Source of the DNA: UBA5603 sp964501315
GTDB taxonomy: Bacteria; Bacillota_I; Bacilli_A; Izemoplasmatales; Hujiaoplasmataceae
Length of the DNA: 64,000 bases
Direction of reading: 5' to 3'
NCBI GenBank assembly: GCA_964501315.1
Contig: CAZCSO010000008.1
Coordinates: forward strand, 6,887-70,886
Shown in pieces: positions 18,010 to 25,716 of the stretch. Made by a program: the position numbers and the translations under genes. The number at the start of each line of letters is the position of its first letter. The stretch's first letter is position 1. The notes beneath the pieces are model-generated. The model ran no database searches. It had not been told where the DNA came from and saw only the letters and a list, made by a program, of their open reading frames with translations.

Positions 18010-18339
18010 ATGTTAAATCAAGTTATATTGGTGGGACGATTGACCCATGACCCGGAACTTCGTAAGCTCGAAGATGGAAAATCAGTGACGACCATACGAC
18101 TAGCAGTTCAACGCCCGTTTAAAAGCGGAGAGACCAACGAATACGAAACCGATTTTTTTAGTTGTACGTTATGGAGTGGTATCGCAGAGGCAACCGTAGA
18201 CTATTGCAAAAAGGGATCCATTATTGGTATTAAGGCCAGATTAGCTCAAAAAGAGCTGATACTGGAAAATCAAAAACGCTTTTCATACCCAGAAATCATT
18301 GTTGAAAGAATTTCATTTATTAGTAATGATAAAGAATAA
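18010..18339 (+). CDS. ssb: Short single-stranded DNA-binding protein
   Basis: A 109-residue OB-fold SSB. The start MLNQVILVGRLTHDPELR and the core TDFFSCTLWSGIAEATVDYCKKGS are typical of the family. It stops right after the OB fold (ends SNDKE) and lacks the Gly/Pro-rich linker and the acidic DDDIPF-like tip that recruits repair and replication proteins. In this it resembles the competence-type SsbB of Bacillus rather than the replicative SSB, which is probably elsewhere in the genome. It stands alone, with AAGGAG before the ATG, a possible TATACT -10 at 17985-17990, and a terminator right behind. The ~155 bases upstream hold no gene that I can support. Confidence 0.93.
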   Translation: MLNQVILVGRLTHDPELRKLEDGKSVTTIRLAVQRPFKSGETNEYETDFFSCTLWSGIAEATVDYCKKGSIIGIKARLAQKELILENQKRFSYPEIIVERISFISNDKE

Positions 18340-18363
18340 GATACGGTAAATCGTATCTTTTTC
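18338..18363 (+). terminator. Terminator after ssb
   Basis: AAGATACG (18338-18345) and CGTATCTT (18352-18359) with a six-base loop and trailing Ts. Confidence 0.8.
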
Positions 18364-18386
18364 TTTTGAAAAAGACGTAACAATGA

Positions 18387-18392
18387 TATAAT
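18387..18392 (+). promoter_or_regulatory. -10 box of the thyA-folA-plsC operon
   Basis: TATAAT 18 bases before the thyA ATG, preceded by a weak TTTTGA/TTGAAA -35 region. Confidence 0.5.
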
Positions 18393-18410
18393 CATCTTTA
18401 GGTGATAGAG

Positions 18411-19289
18411 ATGAAACAGTATTTGGATTTCTTAAAGACAATTCGTGATCATGGAACTCAAAAGGATGATCGCACCCAAACCGGAACGACCTCCTATTTT
18501 GGATATCAAATGCGTTTTAATTTACAGGATGGTTTCCCATTATTGACGACAAAAAAGATGCATTTGAAGTCGATTATCCATGAATTGCTATGGTTTGTTA
18601 AGGGAGATACGAACCTTCAATACCTGGTTAACAACGACGTTCGGATATGGAATGAATGGCCGTATGTTCGATATACGCAATCACCTGAGTATCAAAACGA
18701 AACCATGGATGAGTACATTATCAAAATTAAAAACGATCCTCTTTTTGCGCAAAAATATGGTGATTTGGGACCAGTCTATGGACATCAATGGCGTCATTTT
18801 GAAGGAAAAAAACGCACCATTGACCAATTGCAATGGGTCATTGATGAAATCAAACGCAATCCGACGAGTCGGAGACTAATTGTAAGTGCATGGAATCCTG
18901 CTGATATTGATGATATGGCGCTTCCTCCTTGTCATTTGTTGTTTCAGTTCTATGTTTCGAATAATCGTCTCTCCTGTCAATTGTATCAACGCAGTGCCGA
19001 TGCCTTTTTGGGTGTTCCCTTTAATATCGCTTCGTATGCTTTATTGACGATGATGGTTGCTAAAATAACGAATCTCGAATTAGGAGAGTTCGTGCATACG
19101 TTTGGTGATGCGCATATTTACCACAATCATCGAGATCAAATCGAATTACAACTTTCTCGTGATCCTTTGCCACTACCCACTATGCTAATCCATGGTAACC
19201 AGAAAAACATGGAAGATTTTTGTTATGAAGACTTTGAATTAGTTCATTATCAATGCCATCCAGCCATTAAAGGAAAGGTGGCAGTATAA
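18411..19289 (+). CDS. thyA: Thymidylate synthase
   Basis: Makes dTMP from dUMP using methylene-tetrahydrofolate. 292 residues from the ATG at 18411, which has AGGTGA seven bases upstream; the GTG at 18402 lies inside that site. Catalytic cysteine C174 in ALPPCHLLFQF; the dUMP-binding segment QLYQRSADAFLGVPFNIAS and the HIYHNHRDQ block are intact. folA begins within its stop codon. This provides thymidylate de novo beside the salvage enzymes found elsewhere in the window. Confidence 0.98.
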   Translation: MKQYLDFLKTIRDHGTQKDDRTQTGTTSYFGYQMRFNLQDGFPLLTTKKMHLKSIIHELLWFVKGDTNLQYLVNNDVRIWNEWPYVRYTQSPEYQNETMDEYIIKIKNDPLFAQKYGDLGPVYGHQWRHFEGKKRTIDQLQWVIDEIKRNPTSRRLIVSAWNPADIDDMALPPCHLLFQFYVSNNRLSCQLYQRSADAFLGVPFNIASYALLTMMVAKITNLELGEFVHTFGDAHIYHNHRDQIELQLSRDPLPLPTMLIHGNQKNMEDFCYEDFELVHYQCHPAIKGKVAV

Positions 19290-19759
19290 TGGTATCACTG
19301 ATATGGGCTTGGGATTTGCACAAACTTATTGGTAAAAACAACGAATTACCGTGGTATTATCCCCAAGATTTGGCTTATTTTAAGTCGATAACGCGTGGCA
19401 AAACCGTCATTATGGGACGATCGACCTATGATTCAATCCTTCAGCGAAATAAACAACCCCTTCCGAATCGACTAAATGTGGTATTGACTCATCGAACAAT
19501 CTTGGAACCGGGTGTTATCGCTATCTCTGATCTCAAAAAATACATAAATGAACATACTGATGAAAATATCTTTGTTATTGGAGGAAAACACGTTTTTGAA
19601 CAAGCGTTTCCGTACGCTGATCGTCTTTACATCACCGAGATTAACCGTGTGTATGAAGGCGATGTCTATCTTGACAATCTGACTCTAGAAAACTTCTCCT
19701 TAGTATCGTCTAAGGGCGAAAACGAATTACGCTTTTTGGTTTACGAAAGGAATTGCTAA
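19289..19759 (+). CDS. folA: Dihydrofolate reductase
   Basis: Regenerates tetrahydrofolate after thymidylate synthesis. 156 residues: SLIWAWDLHKLIGKNNELPWYYPQDLAYFK carries, in two parts, the substrate loop and the acidic residue (Asp in PQDL) that protonates the pterin; GKTVIMGRSTYDSI and FVIGGKHVFEQAFP bind NADPH. The ATG shares one base with the thyA TAA, the classical thyA-folA coupling, with AAAGGAAAGGTGG in front. plsC starts one base after the stop. Confidence 0.97.
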   Translation: MVSLIWAWDLHKLIGKNNELPWYYPQDLAYFKSITRGKTVIMGRSTYDSILQRNKQPLPNRLNVVLTHRTILEPGVIAISDLKKYINEHTDENIFVIGGKHVFEQAFPYADRLYITEINRVYEGDVYLDNLTLENFSLVSSKGENELRFLVYERNC

Positions 19760-19760
19760 T

Positions 19761-20570
19761 ATGCTGGTATTTTTGATTCATTTACTTTTAATTATCGGAT
19801 TCTCATGGCTCGGATTTTCACTTTTCTTCCCCGTTTCTGGAATCGGTCTAGCAATTATTTTATCATTGTTGATTATAGTTGGAGCCCTTATTCTAAGTAC
19901 GGTCCTCTTATTTGTCTATTTTGTTGGATTTTTTTGGATATTACGAAAGCAATCACCTCAAAATATGGCAAGACATCATCTACTGAATGCCTATAGTCGA
20001 TATATATATAATGTTCTATTACGAGTTAAAGTACACGTGGTTGGCTCTGAAAACATACCAAAATCGAAACCATTTGTCATTTATTCTAACCATATTGAGT
20101 ATTCAGATCCGGTCTATATTCATCAAGTTTTCCATGCTTTTCCGGTTGCTTTTATCTCAAAAGAATCATTATTTAAAACGAAACTTACCAAATTAGTTTT
20201 GTCGGGTATTGGATGCATTCCGATTTCGCGAGTTGCTGACAGAAGTGCATTAAATTCTATTGTAGAAGGCATCAAAGTTGTTAAAAGCGGACAACCAATG
20301 GGAATCTTTCCTGAAGGGAAACGGACATACTCACATGACATGATTGACTTCAAAGCTGGCTCCTTTAAATTAGCGACTAAGGCAAATGCGCCGATCATTC
20401 CCGTTTGTCTATCAAATATGCATGAAACCTTGCGAAAACATCGTATCAAAATCGCTCATGTAACGTTAACGATCTTACCTGCAATTACACATGAACAGTA
20501 CGATTCACTCGATACACAAGCGTTAGCGGATATGGTTCGTGACCAAATTAACGCATGTTTAAAATCCTAA
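19761..20570 (+). CDS. plsC: 1-acyl-sn-glycerol-3-phosphate acyltransferase
   Basis: Second acylation step to phosphatidic acid at the membrane. 269 residues: an N-terminal hydrophobic hairpin (residues ~1-62), then the acyltransferase domain with the catalytic HX4D as H111-IEYS-D116, block III IFPEGKRTYS, and the block APIIPVCLSN. The family's usual size and order. It has its own GAAAGGA site and follows folA with one base between, so it shares the thyA transcript although the pathway is unrelated. Confidence 0.93.
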   Translation: MLVFLIHLLLIIGFSWLGFSLFFPVSGIGLAIILSLLIIVGALILSTVLLFVYFVGFFWILRKQSPQNMARHHLLNAYSRYIYNVLLRVKVHVVGSENIPKSKPFVIYSNHIEYSDPVYIHQVFHAFPVAFISKESLFKTKLTKLVLSGIGCIPISRVADRSALNSIVEGIKVVKSGQPMGIFPEGKRTYSHDMIDFKAGSFKLATKANAPIIPVCLSNMHETLRKHRIKIAHVTLTILPAITHEQYDSLDTQALADMVRDQINACLKS

Positions 20571-20600
20571 TTATTCAGTTTTTTGCGCCCTAATAATCCT

Positions 20601-20633
20601 AGAATAGAGACACAGATTCTCTATTCTTTTTTT
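20601..20633 (+). terminator. Terminator after plsC
   Basis: Perfect ten-base arms AGAATAGAGA (20601-20610) and TCTCTATTCT (20618-20627) with a seven-base loop and a T run. Confidence 0.88.
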
Positions 20634-20664
20634 GGGCATATCACTTTTTTCAATAATGAATTAG

Positions 20665-20673
20665 TGGTATAAT
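20665..20673 (+). promoter_or_regulatory. Extended -10 promoter of the B12-protein/ABC operon
   Basis: TGG followed by TATAAT (20668-20673), 33 bases before the ATG at 20707. A GTG at 20677 in the same frame is too close to the expected transcript start to be used. Confidence 0.65.
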
Positions 20674-20706
20674 ACGGTGAAATTATTTGTAGAAAGGAAG
20701 GTTTTT

Positions 20707-21351
20707 ATGTCTAATTATTATCAAGATTTTATCGCACTTCTCGATGCCGAAGATAAAGATCGTTCTGTTGAATTTGTATTGAATCTACTTGAGAACGAAA
20801 CAATGTCATTAGAATCTGTCTATTTGGAATTATTGACACCATCATTAACCAATTTTCAATGTAAAGATCCAGAACGTGAAATTTGTATTTGGCGCGAACA
20901 CACCCGAACATCCATTGTCAGAACTATTCTTGAATGCACGTATCCCTATATCATTAAACGCCGTCAAAACATTCCGTTAAAACAGTCAAAAATTGTCGTT
21001 CTTACACCGTCTGAAGAATACCATGAAATCGGACCAATCATTGTCAATAACTTTTTCTTGTTAGCCGGATACTCGAGTCAATATATTGGCGCGAATACCC
21101 CCAAAGACGATATTTTGAAGGCAATGAAGGCGTTAAATCCCGATTACATTGCGTTTAGTGTCACCGATTATTACAATATTGTTGCTACTAAAAAGGTGAC
21201 CGATGAAATTAAACGTCAGTATCCCAATGTGAAAATCATTTTGGGAGGGCAAGCCTTTAGTCATAAAGGAGCATTATCTGACCTTGTGTATGATTTTCAT
21301 TTAACAAGTGTCTACGACATCGCTAAATTGGAAGAAGGTGCTTCAAAATGA
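20707..21351 (+). CDS. Free-standing cobalamin-binding domain protein
   Basis: 214 residues: a helical N-terminal half (~1-90) like the B12-binding cap domain, then a Rossmann-type B12-binding domain. The cobalamin motif DxHxxG appears as E104-Y-H106-E-I-G109, so the lower-ligand histidine and the glycine are kept but Asp is replaced by Glu. VTDYYNI and IILGGQAF match the later S and GG blocks. There is no DNA-binding or catalytic domain, so it may be a corrinoid carrier or a B12-dependent sensor. The start is set by AGGAAGG at ~20695; the frame upstream contains the promoter. The FtsX-type permease gene overlaps it by 4 bases. Confidence 0.85.
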   Translation: MSNYYQDFIALLDAEDKDRSVEFVLNLLENETMSLESVYLELLTPSLTNFQCKDPEREICIWREHTRTSIVRTILECTYPYIIKRRQNIPLKQSKIVVLTPSEEYHEIGPIIVNNFFLLAGYSSQYIGANTPKDDILKAMKALNPDYIAFSVTDYYNIVATKKVTDEIKRQYPNVKIILGGQAFSHKGALSDLVYDFHLTSVYDIAKLEEGASK

Positions 21352-22523
21352 AATTGCCTTTTTCCATAGCCTACCGGTTCTTAAAATCCGGAAAAATGCA
21401 AACATGGGTCATTATTATTGGTATCGCTGTAGGGGTATCCGTTCAAGTGTTCATTGGTTCATTAATTTCCGGTTTGCAAAAAAGTTTGGTTGATAAAACG
21501 ATTGGATCATCTTCACAAATTACACTAACACTTGAGCCAAGCACCTATTTTGATGATTATGAAGCCAATATTCAAAGTCTTTCAGAAGGTGTCGAGGGAT
21601 TAGAATCACTTACACCCACTTTGAGTGTTAATGGCACATTGATTGAAGGAACGGATACAACGCCCGTTTTTCTTCGCGGTTTTGATTTTTCCTCAGCCAA
21701 TGCAATCTATGGTTTCGATGAAAAATTAACACAAGGTTCACTCCCCGATAATATGAATGAAATCGCTGTTGGAATCGGCGTATTAGACGAGCTGGGGCTA
21801 TCCTTAAATGATTCCTTAACTTACAGCGTTCCAACAATCGGTGATGTAACAGTGACAATTGTGGGGGTCTTTGATTTTAAGGTATCCGCAATTAATGATG
21901 CCTGGGGCATTACCGTCTTACCAACTGTACAATCCATTTTATCCATTGGTGATAAAGTCAGTACAATAGAAATGCAAATTCAAGAAAATCAAATTTTTGA
22001 TGCCGTTGAATTAGCTGCTCAAGTTGAGACTATTAGTTCTGATTTTACTGATGGGGAAGAAACCGTATCAAACTGGATTGACAATAATGGGGAATTGTTA
22101 AGTGGATTACAAGGCCAAAGTATCTCGAGTATCATGATTCAAGTATTTGTCATGGTTTCAGTTGTTTTAGCGATTGCGAGCATATTAGCCATCATAGTAA
22201 TGCAAAAATCGAAACAGATTGGTATCTTAAAAGCAATGGGTATTCAAAACCGTGATGCCAGTTTTGTTTTCATGTTCGAAGGACTCATTCTTGGGACGAT
22301 GGGTGCTATTTTTGGAGTCTTGTTAGGGCTCGGTTTATCGGTTGCATTCACAACATTTGCGATTAATCCCGAAACAGGTGCTCCTGTTGTTCCGCTCTTC
22401 ATTGATCCTGGTTTTATTGCCCTATCGGCAGTGATTGCCATAGTGGCAGCATTGGGAGCCTCGCTAATTCCGGCTCGTAAGTCCTCAAAATTATCGGTTA
22501 TCGAGGTGATCCGCAATGCCTAA
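21348..22523 (+). CDS. FtsX/LolC-type ABC transporter permease
   Basis: 391 residues with the MacB/LolC topology: one N-terminal helix (~20-42), a large extracytoplasmic domain (~45-255), then three helices (~262-290, 310-338, 355-380). The C-terminal FtsX domain includes MQKSKQIGILKAMGIQNRDASFVFMFEG and ends ARKSSKLSVIEVIRNA, typical of the family. It overlaps both the cobalamin-binding protein gene upstream (4 bases) and the ATPase gene downstream (8 bases). A single permease suggests a homodimer. In bacteria with a single membrane such systems export or extract lipids, lipoproteins or peptides, or sense antibiotics; the substrate here is unknown. Confidence 0.9.
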   Translation: MKLPFSIAYRFLKSGKMQTWVIIIGIAVGVSVQVFIGSLISGLQKSLVDKTIGSSSQITLTLEPSTYFDDYEANIQSLSEGVEGLESLTPTLSVNGTLIEGTDTTPVFLRGFDFSSANAIYGFDEKLTQGSLPDNMNEIAVGIGVLDELGLSLNDSLTYSVPTIGDVTVTIVGVFDFKVSAINDAWGITVLPTVQSILSIGDKVSTIEMQIQENQIFDAVELAAQVETISSDFTDGEETVSNWIDNNGELLSGLQGQSISSIMIQVFVMVSVVLAIASILAIIVMQKSKQIGILKAMGIQNRDASFVFMFEGLILGTMGAIFGVLLGLGLSVAFTTFAINPETGAPVVPLFIDPGFIALSAVIAIVAALGASLIPARKSSKLSVIEVIRNA

Positions 22524-23205
22524 TGTGATGGAACTTAATCATATTACGAAAGTATATGGAGAAAAAATAAAAACTCAGGTTCTTTTTGGAATTGACCTTG
22601 CATTTGAAGAAGGATCGTTTAATTCCATTATCGGTCAATCTGGTTCTGGTAAATCGACGTTACTCAATATTATTGGGACGTTAGACAAACCTACAGACGG
22701 TGAAGTCATCATTAATGGTATCAATACCAAACAAATGAATGTTAAAGAATTAGCATCATTGCGAAATCAAACCATTGGGTTCATTTTCCAATTTCATTAT
22801 CTGCTTCCAGAGTTTACGGCAATTGAAAACGTATTAATGCCCTATAAGATATCAAAAAAAGAGATAACACCAGAAATTGAAGCGTACGCTAACGAGTTGC
22901 TTGATATAGTCGGATTATCGAAAGTGAAGAACAATCTAGCCATCAACATGAGCGGTGGCCAACAACAACGTGTGGCTATTGCAAGAAGTTTGATGAATAA
23001 TCCTAAGATTATTTTAGCCGATGAGCCTACTGGGAATCTTGATAGTGACTCAACCGAACAAGTCTACGAATTATTGCGTAGCATCAACAAGAAGTATAAA
23101 ACAACGTTTATCATCATCACCCATGACCGTCATATCGCGGAAAAAGCGGATCGAATTATCGAAATCAAAGATGGTCGTATCAATTTGGATATCACGAAGA
23201 ATTAA
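22516..23205 (+). CDS. LolD/MacB-type ABC transporter ATPase
   Basis: 229 residues, the complete set of ABC motifs: Walker A G40-QSGSGKST48, Q-loop in FIFQFHYLLPEF, signature MSGGQQQRVAIARSL, Walker B IILADEPTGNLDS and H-loop IIITHD. The FQFHxLLPEF and ADEPTGNLD forms are characteristic of the LolD/MacB/FtsE branch that pairs with FtsX-type permeases, as encoded directly upstream. GAGGTGA precedes the ATG inside the permease gene end. Confidence 0.96.
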   Translation: MPNVMELNHITKVYGEKIKTQVLFGIDLAFEEGSFNSIIGQSGSGKSTLLNIIGTLDKPTDGEVIINGINTKQMNVKELASLRNQTIGFIFQFHYLLPEFTAIENVLMPYKISKKEITPEIEAYANELLDIVGLSKVKNNLAINMSGGQQQRVAIARSLMNNPKIILADEPTGNLDSDSTEQVYELLRSINKKYKTTFIIITHDRHIAEKADRIIEIKDGRINLDITKN

Positions 23206-23210
23206 TCACA

Positions 23211-23238
23211 AAAGTCCTGTCGTTAGATGGGACTTTTT
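23211..23238 (+). terminator. Terminator after the ABC operon
   Basis: AAAGTCC (23211-23217) pairs with GGACTTT (23230-23236), followed by Ts; the loop is 12 bases. Confidence 0.65.
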
Positions 23239-23260
23239 CGTTGTTATGGTGGGATTTGAA

Positions 23261-23289
23261 TTGTCAAAACAGATGATCAATGATACAAT
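23261..23289 (+). promoter_or_regulatory. Promoter of the HAD/PAP2/YcxB-like operon
   Basis: TTGTCA at 23261-23266 and TACAAT at 23284-23289 with a 17-base spacer, 32 bases before the start codon. Confidence 0.75.
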
Positions 23290-23320
23290 AGAGCCATAGA
23301 TTTTAAGGATAGGTGAGTTC

Positions 23321-24139
23321 ATGAGTTATGATGTAATTATTACCGATTTGGATGGCACGCTGTTGAATCGACACTCAAGATTATCAAATAAAACCGTTGA
23401 GGTATTTCAAACTCTAAAAGCTCTTAACAAAGTCATTGTTATTGCTTCAGGTAGAACCTACTCAGAAATCGTGAGATTGACCGAACCATTGGGATTATTA
23501 ACATATCCGAATGCATACTTCATTTGTTATAATGGGGTATTAACAATCAAAACAAATCCCTTTGAAGTGCTCGATCAATTGTGTCTTCATCAAGAAGATG
23601 TAAAATCAATTGTCACATCTTTAGGTACCAAAGATGTTAAGTATCATGTATTCTGTCATAATCGATTATACATCTCTGATGACATTACTTTAACGCTCGA
23701 ACATCATCTTTCAAGCGAAACAGAAGTCATCCGTACCGATATGAGTCACTATGATCACGTCGATCCTTTATACAAAGTCTTAATTTATGATGAAATCGAA
23801 AAAGTAAATCATCTTAAGAAAGCGATGCCTAAAGATTTGCTTGATCGTTATAGTGTTGTCAAAAGTAGTGATCAGTTACTTGAGATTTTTCATAAGGAAG
23901 GATCTAAGGGACACGCACTTATCAAATTGGTGAATCACTTATCAATCGACAAACAGAGTGTTATTGCCTTTGGCGATGAGGAAAATGATTTATCGATGCT
24001 TCAGAGTGCTGGTTTAGGAATTGCGATGGCTAATGCCAAACCAGCTGTCTTATCAGCTATCAAGAATCGTACCTTGAGCAATGAATTCGATGGTGTGGCT
24101 AACGCCATTAACAAATACATTTTAAAGGGAAGTGATTAG
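23321..24139 (+). CDS. Cof-type HAD phosphatase
   Basis: A 272-residue HAD hydrolase of the Cof/IIB class. Motif I D9-L-D11-GT with nucleophile and acid/base Asp, motif II in IVIASGRTY, motif III lysine in EGSKGHALIKLV, motif IV IAFGDEENDLSML. The large cap between motifs II and III is the class IIB type. These enzymes dephosphorylate sugar phosphates or other small phosphates; the substrate cannot be inferred. AGGTGAG precedes the ATG, and the gene has its own promoter. A membrane phosphatase starts at the stop codon. Confidence 0.93.
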   Translation: MSYDVIITDLDGTLLNRHSRLSNKTVEVFQTLKALNKVIVIASGRTYSEIVRLTEPLGLLTYPNAYFICYNGVLTIKTNPFEVLDQLCLHQEDVKSIVTSLGTKDVKYHVFCHNRLYISDDITLTLEHHLSSETEVIRTDMSHYDHVDPLYKVLIYDEIEKVNHLKKAMPKDLLDRYSVVKSSDQLLEIFHKEGSKGHALIKLVNHLSIDKQSVIAFGDEENDLSMLQSAGLGIAMANAKPAVLSAIKNRTLSNEFDGVANAINKYILKGSD

Positions 24140-24140
24140 C

Positions 24141-25097
24141 TTGAATTTTGAAATCGAGATTATTATTTGGCTTCAGTCATTCCGAAATGGATTTTTCGAT
24201 GCACTCTTTCAGTTTTTTACAATGTTTGGTGAAGAATTCATCATTGTGGGTGTTTTAGGAATTATTTATTGGTGTTACGACAAAAAAATCGGTGAAGAAA
24301 TCGGAATTACGGTTTTTGTATCGTTATTTCTAAACTCATTGATTAAAACGATTGTTCGACGTTATCGTCCTTATCTCGTTGACGCCCAAATTGAAAACGT
24401 TCGACCTCAAACATCAGGTGGTTACTCATTCCCGAGCGGGCATACTCAAGGAGCTGCAAGTGTCTTCGGAAGTCTAGCTATTTGGATTAAAAAACGATGG
24501 CTATGGATTGTGTCTATTGTCATAATCGTTTTAGTAGCCATTAGCCGGATGTATCTAGGTGTTCACTTCTTAACCGACGTTTTGGTGGGTGGGCTACTTG
24601 GGATTGGAATTTCTTGGCTGGGATATCGGTATTTTTCTACTCATGACAACCATGAGAAAATGTATCGTTACTTGGTGATTGGAATAACCGTATTTGGTGT
24701 TATTTTCTATTTATTCACATTATTTACCATTGAATCCACTTCAACACTAACTAATGCTCGTAATTTGGTCGATAAACTGGAAGCATCGTTTAAAATGATT
24801 GGAACAGTCATTGGCTTTGTGTTGGGGGTTAGTTATGAAAAGAAGCAAGTACAATTTGAAAACCATAAAGTAATCTGGAAAAACTTAATTCGTGTCGTAC
24901 TGGGCGTAGCGATTGTTATGGCTATTCGATTAGGTCTTAAACCCATCTTTGGGTTAATTGTCAATCCTGAAGAATTAGAAGAAGGACAACTGTTTTTCGC
25001 ATCATTAGCATTGATGTTTGATTTTATTCGCTATTTCTTGATGGTATTTGTTGGAATCGGTCTTTATCCAATGATCTTTAAAAAAATAAATATATAG
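24141..25097 (+). CDS. PAP2-family membrane phosphatase
   Basis: About 319 residues with six or more helices. The three PAP2 phosphatase motifs are present: KTIVRRYRP, FPSGHTQGA and SRMYLGVHFLTDVLVGG, carrying the catalytic histidines. Such enzymes act on phosphatidic acid, diacylglycerol pyrophosphate or polyprenyl pyrophosphate at the membrane surface. A long C-terminal extension with three more predicted helices (~180-318) goes beyond the minimal domain. The TTG at 24141 is preferred: AAGGGA lies about ten bases upstream, whereas the GTG at 24132 sits right against it. It overlaps nothing but starts two bases after the HAD gene's stop. Confidence 0.9.
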   Translation: MNFEIEIIIWLQSFRNGFFDALFQFFTMFGEEFIIVGVLGIIYWCYDKKIGEEIGITVFVSLFLNSLIKTIVRRYRPYLVDAQIENVRPQTSGGYSFPSGHTQGAASVFGSLAIWIKKRWLWIVSIVIIVLVAISRMYLGVHFLTDVLVGGLLGIGISWLGYRYFSTHDNHEKMYRYLVIGITVFGVIFYLFTLFTIESTSTLTNARNLVDKLEASFKMIGTVIGFVLGVSYEKKQVQFENHKVIWKNLIRVVLGVAIVMAIRLGLKPIFGLIVNPEELEEGQLFFASLALMFDFIRYFLMVFVGIGLYPMIFKKINI

Positions 25098-25109
25098 TAA
25101 GGAGTCTGT

Positions 25110-25604
25110 ATGGATATACATAATCACACAATTTATAACAAAGAATTGATTCTTCGTTACAACAAGTATTACCTGCTCGATTTTCTTAAAAAGAACTTTC
25201 TTATAATTGCAATTATCACATTGGGTATGTCGATCTACATGTTTGCGATTAACCAATGGGTTAACGGTTTGATACTGATAGGAATTTTAATAGGTTATTT
25301 TGTTCTCACGGTTGTGATTCAGAAAATAACGACCATGAGGGCATTGAAAAGAAGTCCAATCGTCGATAATCCGTTTACTCAGCATTATACATTCAAAGAA
25401 GATTATATCGAAATAGTAAGAACTAAGACGCATCAACTCAAATACCAAGAAGTAGCGCGAATTCAAAGAAATAAAGAGTTTTTTATCATATATGACATTA
25501 ATAAAAAGACTCATATCATTGATTTAACTGCATTTGATAATGTAACAGATTTAGATCAATTAATCACATTTCTACAAGAGAAAATCGGAAAAAGATTTCA
25601 TTAA
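25110..25604 (+). CDS. YcxB-like membrane protein
   Basis: 164 residues: two adjacent hydrophobic helices (~29-47 and 51-72) and a C-terminal domain whose strands HYTFKEDYIEIVRT, YQEVARIQRNKEFFIIYDI and KTHIIDL follow the YcxB-like pattern seen in many Firmicutes. Function is unknown. It has TAAGGAG ahead of the ATG, is the last gene of the HAD/PAP2 transcript, and ends in a terminator. The unknown protein at 2953-3534 has a similar two-helix plus soluble-domain layout. Confidence 0.75.
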   Translation: MDIHNHTIYNKELILRYNKYYLLDFLKKNFLIIAIITLGMSIYMFAINQWVNGLILIGILIGYFVLTVVIQKITTMRALKRSPIVDNPFTQHYTFKEDYIEIVRTKTHQLKYQEVARIQRNKEFFIIYDINKKTHIIDLTAFDNVTDLDQLITFLQEKIGKRFH

Positions 25605-25609
25605 CAAAG

Positions 25610-25632
25610 GAAAGCGAAAGCTTTCTTTTTTG
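25610..25632 (+). terminator. Terminator after the YcxB-like gene
   Basis: GAAAGC, GAAA tetraloop, GCTTTC, then a T run that merges into the next promoter region. Confidence 0.75.
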
Positions 25633-25634
25633 TT

Positions 25635-25663
25635 TTGACATTTTTCGTGATGTAAAGTATAAT
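25635..25663 (+). promoter_or_regulatory. Consensus promoter of the TetR/ABC-like/glycosidase operon
   Basis: TTGACA (25635-25640), a 17-base spacer and TATAAT (25658-25663): a perfect SigA consensus. It would be very strong unless repressed, and a long palindrome begins at its last base. Confidence 0.92.
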
Positions 25664-25694
25664 TAAACCAGATGGTCTAAACCATGTGGTTTAA
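25663..25694. promoter_or_regulatory. 32-bp palindromic operator over the transcription start
   Basis: The half-sites TTAAACCA and TGGTTTAA flank an inner pair ATGGT...ACCAT; 28 of 32 positions match the reverse complement. It covers about -7 to +25 of the promoter just upstream. This is the placement expected for autorepression by the TetR-domain protein encoded next; a long bipartite palindrome could hold two dimers, as in QacR-type operators. Confidence 0.8.
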
Positions 25695-25716
25695 TTTTTT
25701 AGATGAGGTTAAAATT

